The translations under genes and the position numbers were made by a program. A DNA stretch of 64,000 nt, taken from the NCBI GenBank assembly GCA_964023205.1, contig OZ026843.1, positions 7,115,029 through 7,179,028 of the forward strand. The letters run 5' to 3'. Of the stretch, positions 46,701 to 58,490 are shown piece after piece; position 1 is the stretch's first letter, and each line of letters opens with the position of its first letter. The stretch is from Lutraria lutraria (taxonomy: Eukaryota > Mollusca > Bivalvia > Venerida > Mactridae). The notes below the pieces were generated by a model. The model was not told where the DNA came from and did no database searches. It worked only from the letters and a program-made list of their open reading frames with translations.

Positions 46701-49700
46701 ACTTGGACAAAACCTATTGTGGACATGCACAACTTGGCAAACTACTTATCACTTCTAAGAAGTTTCACTGAATTCCTGCATGTAGTTGCTGAGAAATGGT
46801 ATGGACAAAATTTACCTAATTGTATAAAACAAAGGGCCATAACTCAGTGAAAATTAATCCAAACAAAACCTGGTTATTGCATGCACAACTTGGCTTACTT
46901 TTTATAACTTCTGTGAAGTTTCATTGAATTCTTATGAGTAGTTACTGAGATATTGTATATACACTGTATAAAAAACAACAAAGGGCCATAACTCAGTGAA
47001 AATTTAACCAACCAAGACAAGCTTAATGCATGCACAACAAGGCTAACTACTTATCACTTCTGATAAGTTTTATTGAATTCCTGGCAGTAGTCAATGAGAA
47101 ATAGTCAGGACAAAATTTGCCTATTGTATATACTGTAGAAAAAAACAAAGGGCTATAACTCAGTGAAAATCAATCCAAATGAAAAATGATTTAAGCATGC
47201 ACAACTAGGCTAACTACTTATTACTTCTGTGAAGTTTCGTTGAAATCCTGTGAGTAGTTGCTGAGAAATTGTCCGGACAAAATGTGCCTATTGTATATAC
47301 TGTATAAAAACAACAAAGGGCCATAACTCAGTGAAAATTAATCCGAACGAATAATGCTTTAATCATGCACAACTGGGCTTACTACTGATCACTTCTGTGA
47401 AGTTTCATTGAGATCCTGTGAGTAATTGCTGAGAAATTGTCCGGACAAAATTTGCCTATTGTATATACTGTATAAAAACAACAAAGGGGTATAACTCAGT
47501 GATAATTAATCCGAACGAAAATTGCTTTAAGCATGCACAACTAGGCTTACTACTGATCACTTTTGTGAAGTTTCATTGAGATCCTGTGAGTAATTGCTGA
47601 GAAATTCTCCGGACAAAATTTGCCTATTGTATATACTGAATAAAAACAACAAAGGGGTATAACTCAGTGAAAATTAATCTGAACGAAAAATGCTTTAAGC
47701 TAGCACAACTAGACTTACTACTGATCACTTCTGTGAAGTTTTATTGAAATCCTGTAAGTAGTTGCTGAGAAATTCTCCGGACAAATTGTGTCTACAGACG
47801 CACGGACCGACCGACCGTCAAGCGTGAATCCAATATAGCCCCCATATATTTCATATCTGGGGGTATAATTATGTTATTTCCAAGTCGAGAAGAGAAGATT
47901 GTTTGCTTTCTTTTTATAACCTAGGTTACATTTGTGATTTTGTTCGGTATGTTTATGGCACATTAGCGAGAATAACCTTAGATCACATTACAACAAAGGA
48001 ATCAGTGTTTTTGCAGTAATGTCGCTCGTACTCACTAATTTTTCAATTCAACCCCTTAAGTGAAAGTGACTTTATCTGGAGTAAAATTTGTGTTGGAGAT
48101 TATGATTATTAGGCGGTATTGATATTTTCAAAAGTGAATTGGGAAAAGGGAAATTTTGATAAAATAAGTACAGGTCAGTTTTTGGAGTAGGCCAGGCTGA
48201 TGGAGTCTGGGAACAGGTACCATCTAAAGAGAAAATTAACTGACCAAAAGTGGGCTCGACAAAAATCACCAAACAGATCACCAAAGATAAGGAAGCATAC
48301 AAAATTATTAAAAGGCAACTATAGACATAAAAGCATAATCAGAAATCAATAAACTAAATAATTACAGATCAGAGACATGGAAAATCTAAATGAATGACCA
48401 ATGAATTGTACCTCGCATATCAGTGTGACAGGCTGAATAGTGACCACCTGACCATGGTTCAGAGAGATAGATTTATATAGCATAGTGTCTGACCAGTAAT
48501 ATTGAAATACAACCACTGGAATTCTCTGTGCAAAATAGTTAACTATGTTCCTCAAAATCTTAATTCTTAAGCAATTAGCAATTATCCCAATTGTATTAAG
48601 GAAACATAAAAAAATTCAAACATGGACATAAAGCATAATCAAACATCTGTAATTCAACAAATAAGAAGACTACATTATTGGGCAACTTACCTCAATTTCT
48701 GGCCCTCCAACCCATCTTACAGCAGGCAATTGTCTCTGTAACAACAAATGATTAGCTTCATCATCAAATCCCCATTGACATATGACCAAATTGGCTCCAG
48801 CATCCTTAACCTGAAATACAGAGAGTGAAATCATAAGATATACTTCAAAAATTAAAATGCTGTTTGTTATTCTAAAAACCAAAAATATGCATACTTTAAC
48901 CACACCAATAATCCCGTAATACAGAAACTAAACACTAACATAACTTTTCTTAAGTGTAATCATAATAAATTATTGTCAATTACATAGATTTTGTACCTCG
49001 CATATCAGTGTGACAGGCTGAATAGTGACCACCTGACCATGGTTCAGAGAGATAGATTTATATAGCATAGTGTCTGACCAGTAATATTGAAATACAACTA
49101 CTGGAATTCTCTGTGCTTAGTCATCAATGAAATATTATCACATAGAAACAACGAACACTTGAAACAGCAAAATTTTCTACTTGATGATGCATCAGGAGTA
49201 CATAGCAATTGTAATAACTTAAAACAAATTAGTTGTAACAGAATGTAATGCCCAGGCAATCACCAAGACAGCCAAGGAAAGTGAACTCTGTCTTAATGTA
49301 CACTTCAGTTTTACCAACCACGTAAATAGTTTTACATCAGTCGGGGGTAAAGAAGTGACATACATTTGTGGAGTCCAAACACTCTTCATGTTGAACAATA
49401 ATTGCCATGTATTAAAACAAGTAATCATGGATATCAAGTATTGAGCATAATATAATCATTCAACAATTTATTTTGATCTATTTTTCACATGTAACAGAAC
49501 ATAATGCCAAAGAAGTCACTAGACAACCGAGGAAAGTGAATTCTGTATTTATCTACACTTCAGTTTTACCAACCACGTAAATAGTATTACATCAGTCGGG
49601 GGTAAAGAAGTGATAGAAAATAACCTGAAACATACAACATAATCCAACTGCAACACAAATCAATCAGTCAAGTTGTCCATAATGTTTTATTCATGCCTCT

Positions 49701-52498
49701 ACTCTAGTTAAGATCTGTGTGTAGAATGAGTAAAATCAAGCTCTCAAAAAGAAAGTATGACTTTAAAATTTTACCTGCTGAACCATATCTTCGAACTTTT
49801 TCAATTCATATTCTCTTAATTTTTTGTAGTCTTCAACAGATTTAACTTCTAAATTGTGTTTGGTCTTTGGCTTTGGTGGTTCAAATGGACAGGTCAAAAT
49901 AGCCATCTTCGCATCTTTTACTGCCTGTAAAAATAAGATGTGAACAACAGTTAAGCATGGAACTTATCAATATAGTTCTTAATGAGAGAGGACAACTTCC
50001 TAATCTAAGATTTATAAGGTAAACAATAAGATTCTGCCAAAATCAAATCCATTCAAAAAGATCAATTCTAATCATATTAAACAAACAGTATTCAAGTTGT
50101 TAAAATAACCTTGCTGAAGTAGTCAGTCCCTGGACAAAAATGTCATGGGAAGAAGCCAAAGCCCAGGCAATGGAGTGAACCAAATGGCGTGGTGAGGAGA
50201 AAGCCCTATGCTCCGACTAGAGAGAAGAGGATTAAGCAAGTAAGTAAAGTAGTCAGTAGTATAATGGAAAATGTCTTCACCTTGGGCATTTGTGGATGGC
50301 TGAAATCCTTGTCAACTATGACACCTTTTACTAACATAGTATCTTCCAGCTTTCCTCCAACTTTACCTTCTACTTTGATGAGTTCAAAGTCTACATCACG
50401 ACGTTCGAAATCAGCTACAGCCATAATAGCATCAACAGCAATTTGAGCCATGTGCCTATGACAACGATTAATGCTAAAACAGACAAAAGAAAGGTTGCAT
50501 TTGAGGATAAGGACACCTAAAAATTGCAAATACCACTCCAGTTCCACAGACACAACAAAATGTACTTTTTTATAGAAAGCAGGCTTTATCAAAATCAGAA
50601 CCCTTTAACAATAAATTAACTAAAAATATTTTTTGAAGTTAGGAACACAGTTTCCTCCAATTAACCATTTCTCTGCCAAGCAATCGCCTACATTGGGCAC
50701 TGCATTACCAGGAAATTTCTAATTAAACTTATGTAACCAATTCCCAAACTGGTATTCCTGTCATGTAAGAGATTTGTGAAGACAGATATGCCTGTCATGT
50801 TGGCAAATATACTGAGATTTGTGCGGACAGATAGCGAAAGGGTTTACTTTGTATAAATTCAAATAATAATCATTTTAACAGCACAGCAAAGTTGCAATGA
50901 ACTTAAAAGTTCTTAAGCAGCATGCTTACATCTTGGATCCCAATGTAGTCATGGCTAACTTGATAAGAGTTTCTGTGTCTTTCTGATTGATGACATAATT
51001 TTCAGCAATTGTATCTAAATGCTCTACAGCCAGTTTGGCAGCCATTTCATAACCATCGGTGATTCGGATAGGATGTATACCACGGTCAAGCAATTTTTCT
51101 GCTTGTTCCATCAGAGCACCAGCTAACACTGAAAAGATTTTTAACAACTAGGTCAGCATCATACCCAACATCATCTTCCTAATACTAATTGGCAGCAAAA
51201 AATGACAATACAGGAAAGGCATAAATTTACATTACAACCAGCATACATTGTAACACCTGATCTAAAAAATTTAAAAACATGAAGGGTATACCTCTCAAAT
51301 CAGTGTGAGAGGCTAAAAATAGCCTAACCATGGTTCTGAGAGCCAAATCAATATTGCATGTAGCTTGATCAACATTGTTGATACACAACATCTTGAGGAA
51401 TATACATGCGGGTATTAAACACAATTTATACTTAATAGCAGTAGAATGATAGAACATACCTACAACTCCAGTTGTACCATCACCAATTTCATCATCTTGT
51501 GACTGAGAAAGCTGAACCATCAACTTAGCAATCTGATGTTCCACATCCATCTGTTTGAGAATAGTAGCACCATCATTGGTGATAGTAATATCACCATCAG
51601 GAGACACAAGTAACTTATCTAGACCCTTTGGACCAAGTGATGATTTCAATACACCAGCTACAGTTTTGGCTGCCATGATATGAGACTGAAATAAAAAAAA
51701 CATTACTTGAATCCAGAGCAGACAGTAAACTGCAAATGTAGAACCAGTTTCCTTGATGTCCATTCAGAAGCAAATCGGAAATGCTTTGAGGAGGGTCTTA
51801 ATGCTATGTTAACTTGGTGAAGATGTTTGGTGAAGGGACAGATTGATGCGCAAACAACAGTCTAGCATTCGAGTAAGTAAATTATCTGTGAAATTGACGA
51901 GCCAATTTAGCTCAATTGGAAAACAGCATCTCACTTGCAAGCAGGGGATACCACATTGCATATTTAACATTTTCTCTATTTCATGTTAAGACAATAGCTT
52001 GTTACACCATTGTAAATAGTTCCAAGTGCACAAGATCTTCCAATAACTTCACTCTCCAGGCAAATACATTAACATTTTTTTGCGAATAAGAGTATGTTTT
52101 TATCAAAATAATGCGCATGGAATGCCAAAAATGAATAGCTAAATTAAAAGTGTATTGGCCTCTTGTCATTCAATCACTGATCCTACATCGAACATGTTGA
52201 GACGGACCATTGACAGCTCATGAAAATGGTCTTAGTTCTTGATAATGTAACTTGTGACAGTTCGCATACACTTGCAAATACCCTTGTCAGGTCCGTCTAA
52301 GTGACAAATCGTAATGAAAACCAACATTTAATCGTACAATGATCTAAATACATGTTGGAATTGATATATTCAGGTTAGACTGAAAATTCTTACTTTATGA
52401 GCTTCGATGCCGCTAAGACGGGATTTCGAATCCTGATCACGAAGTATGATGAATGGACGACCATATTCGTCGAATGCTAGGGATCCTTTGGAATCCAT
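40710..52498 (-). CDS. CCT5: CCT5, T-complex protein 1 subunit epsilon
   Basis: Eleven exons, given 5' to 3': 52498-52394, 51685-51460, 51128-50930, 50473-50281, 49924-49775, 48810-48691, 42817-42632, 42323-42186, 41517-41337, 41065-40947 and 40715-40710. They join to 540 residues (human 541). CCT5 is one of eight subunits of the cytosolic TRiC/CCT chaperonin, which folds actin, tubulin and other proteins using ATP. NDGAT (about 72-76) and GDGTTG (103-108) form the nucleotide site. [31 protein letters not shown] and the VYGGGAPE loop follow in the family's order. The last coding exon supplies only a methionine before TGA. Exon 1 starts 677 bp from the TEX49 start. Introns between exons 5 and 9 carry copies of a 114-nt exon-like cassette. 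The 5.9-kb intron 6 also holds a separate 1.36-kb insertion. Confidence 0.97.
41706..41818 (-). repeat. Exon-like cassette copy in CCT5 intron 8 (113 nt, frameshifted)
   Basis: It matches the 114-nt cassette but is one base shorter (CTGAAAATGACC where others have CTGAATAGTGACC), so its frame is broken. The similarity starts and ends at the same points as in the other copies, although the flanks are unrelated. Confidence 0.85.
41930..42130. repeat. Dispersed repeat, copy 1 of 3
   Basis: It shares 'ttgacctgtattttattatt', 'cttcatgtaaatatgaaacc' and 'gccattttgaatagcagggg' with copies at 57970-58150 and 61970-62170. This is a non-coding interspersed repeat of the kind that includes 'ggccataactcc' in the other two copies. 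Confidence 0.75.
43036..43310. repeat. Segment duplicated between CCT5 introns 6 and 5
   Basis: The DNA to the right of the first cassette ('agtcatcaatgaaatat' through 'cagtcgggggtaaagaagtg') recurs at 49110-49370 in intron 5, next to another cassette. A third partial copy is at 49492-49613. The cassette and this flank therefore moved or duplicated together. Confidence 0.85.
46508..47867. mobile_element. 1.36-kb insertion made largely of tandem repeats
   Basis: It interrupts one ~815-bp unit between 'gttaaataa' and 'attatgttatttc'; the uninterrupted junction is seen in the sister unit near 44050. The ends carry short inverted motifs (ATACCCCCAGAT near the left, ATCTGGGGGTAT at the right). 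The interior is about seven copies of a ~170-bp unit with 'aacaaagggccataactcagtgaaaatt'. The right part contains 'cggaccgaccgaccg'. No coding frame and no clear target duplication (at most 1 bp). Confidence 0.8.
46670..47790. repeat. Tandem ~170-bp repeats with GGGCCATAACTC motif
   Basis: Six or seven successive units each hold 'aagggccataactcagtg', 'catgcacaactaggctta', 'cttctgtgaagttt' and 'gttgctgagaaattgtccgg'. The units become more similar toward the right end. Confidence 0.9.
48997..49110 (-). repeat. Exon-like cassette copy in CCT5 intron 5 (114 nt, open)
   Basis: The same 114-nt core with GCACAG before and GTAC after it, and the same 38 open codons. Intron 5 is also phase 0, so this copy too would fit the CCT5 frame. 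The left flank differs from that of the intron 6 copies, which shows that the core is the conserved part. Confidence 0.85.
50130..50245 (+). mobile_element. Fragment of a LINE ORF2 C-terminus
   Basis: Plus-strand codons read [11 protein letters not shown] then (stop) TKWRG, continuing in a shifted frame as [20 protein letters not shown]. The W-E-E-A-x-x-x-A-x-(D/E)-R-x-x-W-R pattern followed by an L/Y-C/A run is the usual end of ORF2 proteins of RTE- and CR1-like retrotransposons. It lies antisense in CCT5 intron 4. One stop and one frame change show that it is dead. Confidence 0.55.
51290..51400 (-). repeat. Very diverged cassette relative in CCT5 intron 2
   Basis: 'tacctctcaaatcagtgtga', 'gaggctaaaaatagcc' and 'aaccatggttctgagag' follow the order of the intronic cassette but with many changes and gaps. 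It has no coding potential. It implies that the family has been in this gene for a long time. Confidence 0.5.
51898..51960 (+). mobile_element. tRNA-like SINE head in CCT5 intron 1
   Basis: TTTAGCTCAATTGG is an almost perfect A-box context. The matching B box is decayed (GGGGATACCACATTGC). There is no acceptor-stem closure, so it is a SINE remnant rather than a tRNA gene. Confidence 0.5.
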
Positions 52499-53175
52499 TT
52501 CTGTACAGATTAGCCTAATTCAATGTCAGAAAGTGCCAGATGCCTTCGGATTTCAATACGTGCTGCGGCTCGAATGTGCTAGAATATCAACAAACACGTA
52601 CTCTCGCCGGCTTCGAGAATTGTTTGTTTACAGCACGAATCTAGAGTAAATTTGCGGTCCCAAATAAGCATATTTGAAAAGAACAAACTTAATATTGAGT
52701 TATTATCTTTCGATTGTATTGCAATTGTACCAATTTTAAACTTATTTCATAATGCATCTGTCCGATTGGCAAATTTTGCAATAGATAACTCACCAGAATG
52801 ATCGAAGTTAAAGAACATTCGATATGCACCGCACATAATTATATTGAGCCGGTAATAAACAAAATAATCCCAAAATAATAAATATAAGTGAACGAAATAT
52901 TGATATTCTAAACTGATTTGCTTGCATAAATCAATTCAGTTATAATTATTAATATATTTTGACACATAGTAAACATTATTAATTTCGATTTAAGGTTTGA
53001 ATTCAAATAAGAAATAATAGATGCTATTAAAATTTCGTCCACTAAATTTAACTTTATACAACCAGGTAGGATTTGGCTTGCTTAGCAACACTATTTCGCG
53101 GAATATATTAGCAAATTGTGCATCGTTTAGAATTTAGATTTAAGGCTCGTCAAGCCGCCATATTCTGATACAAAA
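52499..53175. promoter_or_regulatory. Shared upstream region of CCT5 and TEX49
   Basis: The two start codons point away from each other and are 677 bp apart, so both promoters must lie here. It holds no repeats that I recognise and no clear TATA box at a fixed distance. CGCCGG- and GCGGAATAT-like patches occur near each end. Confidence 0.5.
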
Positions 53176-54887
53176 ATGTCTTTCTTTGGGATAACACAAC
53201 TTGGATATCAAAATTCTATCCGAGAAGGCTCTGCAAGAGCGAAATATGAACCCACACGCTCAAAGACACAACTTGGATTTTGTGCATTTCCACCCCTTGT
53301 TGAAAAAAATCCTGCTCAACGATCCATAGTTCCAATTAATCAAGTATCAGCATATGGTCCTGGTCCTAAAGACTCTCATGTGGAGTTCACAAGAATGAGA
53401 ACCAAGCATATTAGAACGCCAAAGGGTAAGATGAACTTTTTGTATATATTTTATACTGACACTAGCTTGTTCTAATGAAACTTTAAAACCACCAAAATAA
53501 ACACCAATAATGTCCAAAATCCAAATTATTTCTGTACATTAATTTAAGAATAATAAGAAATTATATTCTGTTTGAAAAGAAATGACCGTTTAATGAACTT
53601 AAGATTTTAATTGATTTGTATATGTGAAAGAATACCAAATATTTTTCATGGTAATACTTCAGTTAACCAAGTTAAATTTTTTTTTTTTTAGATATTATAA
53701 AATGGATAGATATGCCAACTGTAATATCACTGATTTTTGAATACATTATTCTAGAAAAAGAAATATGTCAGTTGTGTTAACAGATGAAAATACACAAGCA
53801 GACATACTGTACATAACACAACAATAGTGATGCATGTCTATACTTAATGAATGGAAATATCAATGTTAACATCTGTTGAAAATTTACTTAGACAAATAAA
53901 ATGGCATTAAAGTCTCCTGCAACTGCTATAAAGAAATCAGTGACTTCATACTTCTTGTTTTCTTGGGCGCCAAAAATTAGGATCAATAACAATACAAATT
54001 TAAAATACACTGATATTTAGAAAAAAATATTACATTATAGCATGTGTTTCATATACCTACCTGCGTTGTTGTTATTTTATGACAACTTATCAATGGCATT
54101 CACTTATGTTTTAGCCATTCTCTTTTATATCTTAATTGTCTTAAATCCTCACTTATGATAGGAACAAATATTCAGTACTGCCAGACTGTCATATTGATGT
54201 AAATTATGTCCAAGATGCACAAACACAGACTGCAGTCATTGTATTGGCAATATTACAATGTACATGTATATATTTTTACTTTATCAGAACCTCATGAGTT
54301 ATACAACTATCCAGTAACAACAATTCAAGGCTGTGGTTGGTGGACACAGCATGAACCAGTTAAGAAAAATATGAGTTGGGCTCATGTACCTAGACATGTA
54401 AAACTCAATAGTGAAATGACAAGGTTTGTTTGTTATCGCTTGCTCGTTTGTTTCTCAAATGATTGTTCTTTACTATGGAAATTCACTACATTGTACTCGT
54501 GTTTTTATCATGTTTTGGATTGACTTTTATATTAAGGAGTGTAAAAATACTGTAATAAGTAATCTTTTTAGTAATTATGACTTATATTATTTTCAACTGA
54601 AATGGTCTGGCCATTATTGATCATTGTTATAAATGCTTGGATAAATTACAGCCTTTGGAAATACACATTTGGTAATATAGGTATTCAAAGAATGAACCAA
54701 GTATTGTCCATTTCCTAAGTCAATTTTCAAAATGGTATATATCAGAAATCATTTATAGCTGTATTAAATTGCTTTATTGGAATCACATGATATAGTCCAG
54801 TTTAAGTATGCTTATATTGTGTTTGTTTGTAATTGCAGATTTGTGGACAATATGGCTTTAACAAACAGAGAATTCACACTGTTCTAA
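53176..54887 (+). CDS. SPMIP11: TEX49/SPMIP11, sperm microtubule inner protein
   Basis: Three exons (53176-53425, 54288-54423, 54839-54887) join to 144 residues. The N-terminus MSFFGITQLGYQNS matches the family's MAFF...LGYQNS start. The middle has YNYPVTTIQGCGWW, and the end reads MTRFVDNMALTNREFTLF, the conserved C-terminal block. In mammals this small protein is a microtubule inner protein of the sperm flagellar doublets. Exon 1 encodes a Lys/Arg/Pro-rich linker that is longer than I recall for mammals. No signal peptide or membrane segment. The gene is head to head with CCT5, and AATAAA lies at 54986, about 100 nt after the stop. The assignment rests on remembered family motifs. Confidence 0.8.
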
Positions 54888-54985
54888 GAGATTTGCCAAT
54901 TTAGTAACATTTTTGTCGCAAGAAAAGAAACAGATTTGGGTTAGACATAACATGATAACATATTCTGTATTTATAAATCAAGTTA

Positions 54986-54991
54986 AATAAA
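54986..54991 (+). promoter_or_regulatory. TEX49 poly(A) signal
   Basis: AATAAA, 99 nt after the stop codon, on the gene's strand. Confidence 0.65.
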
Positions 54992-56227
54992 CAGATATAT
55001 TAAAACTATGTTTATCATTCTACAGTAAACAGAGTTTATTTTATAACTAAAAATACTAAATTATAACCTACATCGTAAGATTCTTTTTAGGTGTGAATGA
55101 TGGAAATGATGTTACAGATTTTTTGCTCAGTAGAATCCTTTTTTATTATTGTAAATCAAAAATAAAAAGTTGTGCATTTGTTTGATACCCAGTATCATTT
55201 TACATGATGTTTAGTTTTGAGTGTTCAGTATAGAATTCTGGAATTTCTTGTCAAACCTTTGGTCATTTATCATACCTGTGTACTTTTGCCAAGTCAAATT
55301 ATTTCCACACTTTCTCAGTATTACAGGTCTTTTTCATGTATTTGAAATAGGAAGTTCATATTTTTTTTTATCTTTATATAGAATGTCAACCATATTTTTA
55401 AAGAGTATATATTTACACAAGAATAAGCATATTCTTACTTGCTTGTTTGAATAGGGATTAACAATGTTATTTTTTGTATTTCATTATTACCAGTACAGTA
55501 TTTAGCATAGCTTAAGAATCAAAGATATTATCATCTTTTTTTTTGACATTTTATATTTCATTATAGTTCATAAAATTCTAGTTTTTAAGATGATATCACT
55601 TCTGTTTAAATTTATTCCATTGAATCTGTCAAATTATTTTTCCTTCAAGTATTTTCTTATACAGTGTTAGTATTACAATTAAAGTAGCAGTATATAGTAT
55701 TAAAGAATGGAATATTTTTGTGATTTTGAGTTAAATAATTTTTATATTAATTGCACATCATTGGTCAATGAATACAAATATATCAAAAATTTTACAAACA
55801 GTAATCTAAGTGCTTAAGGTCTTAGATATATGTCTTGTAGTGAGTCTGAATCAAAAGCAACATCTATTTTTGGATGTAAGCTAATTATCTAAAATGTTCT
55901 ATGCTAAATGTTTCACAGCTTTTTTAGTCCGAGTGAATTTTTATCAGTCAAGATACGATTGTGTGTATGTAGTTGATTTTATTTTTCTTGTTGAAACAAT
56001 GGGAACTATTTATTCCAATGTTGAATTGTTGAAGTTTGCTTCTTGATGTACATCTGTTGATATGTTATGTACATTTTGTTCACTATGTAACTAAATCTCT
56101 TTCCTAAAGCAGTATTATGATTGAAGTGTTGTTTTTAAGAAAATTATTGTGTATTGGTTTTGAGAAAAGAAAGTAAACAAATACTTTGTGTTTTCTTATG
56201 GTCAAATGTCACAAAGCCTGATAAGTA

Positions 56228-56543
56228 CAGTCAAGCCTGTGAATAAAAGCCACCTAGGGGACAAGCAAATGATAATACTGTTGTCTTAATACATTAAATC
56301 TTATGCTAAAACTTGGTGTTTGTTCACATGATGTCGAATAACAAAATGGTGTTTGAACTCTTTTCTGAAGAGGTTGACTAAACTATAAGTGGGCTATTGA
56401 ATATATATACAATTCACTACTAGCCCTTATAAATTTTTTTAAGAAAGTTGACTTGCCAAAGTAGAAATTTACTGGCCTCAGGCCTTTAACTAGTGAGTTA
56501 GGGCAACAACTGTGAAAGGTGGTCACTAAGTCAAGGTTGACTG
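56228..56543. mobile_element. MITE, 'CAGTCAAACCTGTGAA' family
   Basis: It starts CAGTCAAGCCTGTGAATAAA after TA. The reversed right end reads CAGTCAACCTTGACTTAG, followed by GACCACC. The termini share CAGTCAA-CCT and the GCCACC/GACCACC block. Non-coding. Confidence 0.65.
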
Positions 56544-57969
56544 AATTATTGTCATTGTTATGTTTTAGATGTGTTGTAACAAGATGTAGTATAACTGCAT
56601 TAACAGATTTTTATGTTTGTTAAAAAAATCATGGCATAATCTTGTTAAATAAATATTGTTCAAGTTTTTATTTACTTCTGTTGTTAGTGTAATTTTTTAC
56701 TGTTTATGACTTTATTACAGTTCATTGTAATGATTATTTTTCTAAAATAAAATAGAATAATATAAACAAATAAAACTTACCAACTGCAGTAAAAGTTGAC
56801 AGAATTAATAGAGTAACTCTGCAGGACCGTGATAACTCAAAACAGTGACTGGGTTGGAAGTTACATGGCACTGCACATGGTAACTCAAACTATGCTAGTT
56901 TCATGTTTGTGATTCTTACTTCTTTTACTTAAGTACTCTCTCTGTATTATGAATGAATGTGAAATTCATGTAGTGAGCGAGATGGGAATTATGAATATTG
57001 CCTGTTTTAAACAGAACTATAGTGTAGAACTTGATAATGTTTATTACTGATAATGATAGTATATTATTTCGTAGGAACTTGGTTGGTTTGTATTTTGCTG
57101 TGCAATATGCATGCTGTGATAATTTAATGAATAGATTTATGTAATCTGTAGTGTTAGATTTAATTTGTTCAAATTGTGATATCAGCATTAGTTAGTCAAC
57201 TGAAGTTGTAGATTTTATATGACAAACTTCCAATACCTCAGTAAATATCAAAGTTTTCTCTAAATAGCTTAAATTTCATTACAATTTTTTTTATTCATAT
57301 ATCGGTATGTATATTTTTGTAACATCACTTTATAACATTTGATGACTTGTATAAAATCAACTTTTCATATTTTTCTCATTTATTTATTCCTAATAATATA
57401 TATACTTTATACAGTATGTACTGCACGTATTGTTTTGTTTTATGCACTTGGTAGTCTTTTAACATTCTATACATACAAAACTAAACATGTTCTAGATATA
57501 TAAACTAAATTCAGACTCCAATTATCAGACTAACAATATTCCAAATTAATTTTGAAGAGATTAACCCATATTCTCAATTGAAGAATTTACAATGTACTTT
57601 CAGTTTGAAATTTTTCTGACATATAGTTATGTATGTTAAATACTGAAAAATCCAGTTGTGTTTTTCATTTCTTTCAACACTAAAAACAAGCAGTATTAAC
57701 TCCTGATTATGTTAACTATGATTTATATTTTTCTAGAATGTCATAATATCATGATCAATTTCACAGTCTTCTTATTGCTAGTGTTTTCTGTTACAATTTT
57801 AGTCATATATACATTCATGTTTTCTACCTGTTTTTTTCCCAGTTTTTTTGTGTATTATGTGCAAAAATATCAATAAAAATGCTCCAATACTATATGTTGT
57901 TTTGTGACACACCACAGTCAAGTTGAAAAATTGAAGTCTATACATTTTACAGCTAGAAATGTTCTGGCT

Positions 57970-58150
57970 GAGCACTGAGTCAAAAAGGGGCCATAACTCC
58001 TGTGAAAATATTTGGATTGTAATGGAAATTGAAATTGACCTGTATTTTATTGTTACCGGAGTACACTTCCATGTAAAATTTGAAACCGGTCCATGAAATA
58101 TTTCTTAAGTCATTGCTCGGAAACCAAAATTTGGATGGAAGGATGGACAG
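57970..58150. repeat. Dispersed repeat, copy 2 of 3
   Basis: It holds 'aaaaaggggccataactcct', 'ttgacctgtattttattgtt' and 'gctcggaaaccaaaatttg', as in the copy at 61970-62170. Confidence 0.75.
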
Positions 58151-58255
58151 TGGACAAAACACAGTCTAAATACTGATTTGGTTTCACAACAAAATTTGAA
58201 TTTTGAGGAATATTGAAAACTGGGCTAAAAAAATATTATTGATAATATTGATAAC

Positions 58256-58490
58256 TTGTTTATTTTATTTGGGTTTAACACCAATATGATCAACAATTTT
58301 TCAGTTCCAGTTTCCCTGGTCTATATTCTAAACAGTACTGTCTTGCCCTCCCACAAGGTACCGGCAACTTCTCCACATGATCAAATCAACATTTTTGTAA
58401 AATTTTCATGGAAGGGACTGGGAATCGAACACAAATTGCCTAGTTACAAATCCAGCACACTTACCCCTGGAGCACGGCTGCAGCCTATTG
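58256..58490 (-). mobile_element. tRNA-derived SINE, minus strand
   Basis: Read on the minus strand it has a tRNA-like head (GGCTGCAGCCGTGCTCC, then a B box decayed to GTGTTCGATTCCC). It continues through a body shared with the copy at 61085-61340 ('gcaacttctcca', 'aaattttcatggaaggg') and ends in ATTGGTGTTAAACCC followed by an A-rich AAATAAAATAAA tail. Confidence 0.75.

Larger units (their letters stand above)
42890..48540 (-). repeat. Tandem array of ~815-bp units with a 114-nt exon-like cassette
   Basis: Units repeat within CCT5 intron 6. Intact 114-nt cassettes lie at 43030-42917, 43899-43786, 44713-44600, 45525-45412, 46346-46233 and 48525-48412. The middle four are spaced 812-821 bp apart. 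A truncated unit starts at about 43460. On the CCT5 strand each cassette is preceded by GCACAG and followed by GTAC, and reads RIPVVVFQ... GQVVT(or N)IQPVTLICE for 38 codons with no stop. Intron 6 is phase 0, so inclusion of any copy would keep the CCT5 frame. Copies differ mainly at codons for YY/HT, M/V and T/N, which are amino-acid changes. The rest of the unit is AT-rich and non-coding. Confidence 0.85.

Noticed and set aside
51898..51960. tRNA gene on the plus strand in CCT5 intron 1
   Set aside because: Only the A-box half is well kept; the T-arm is decayed.
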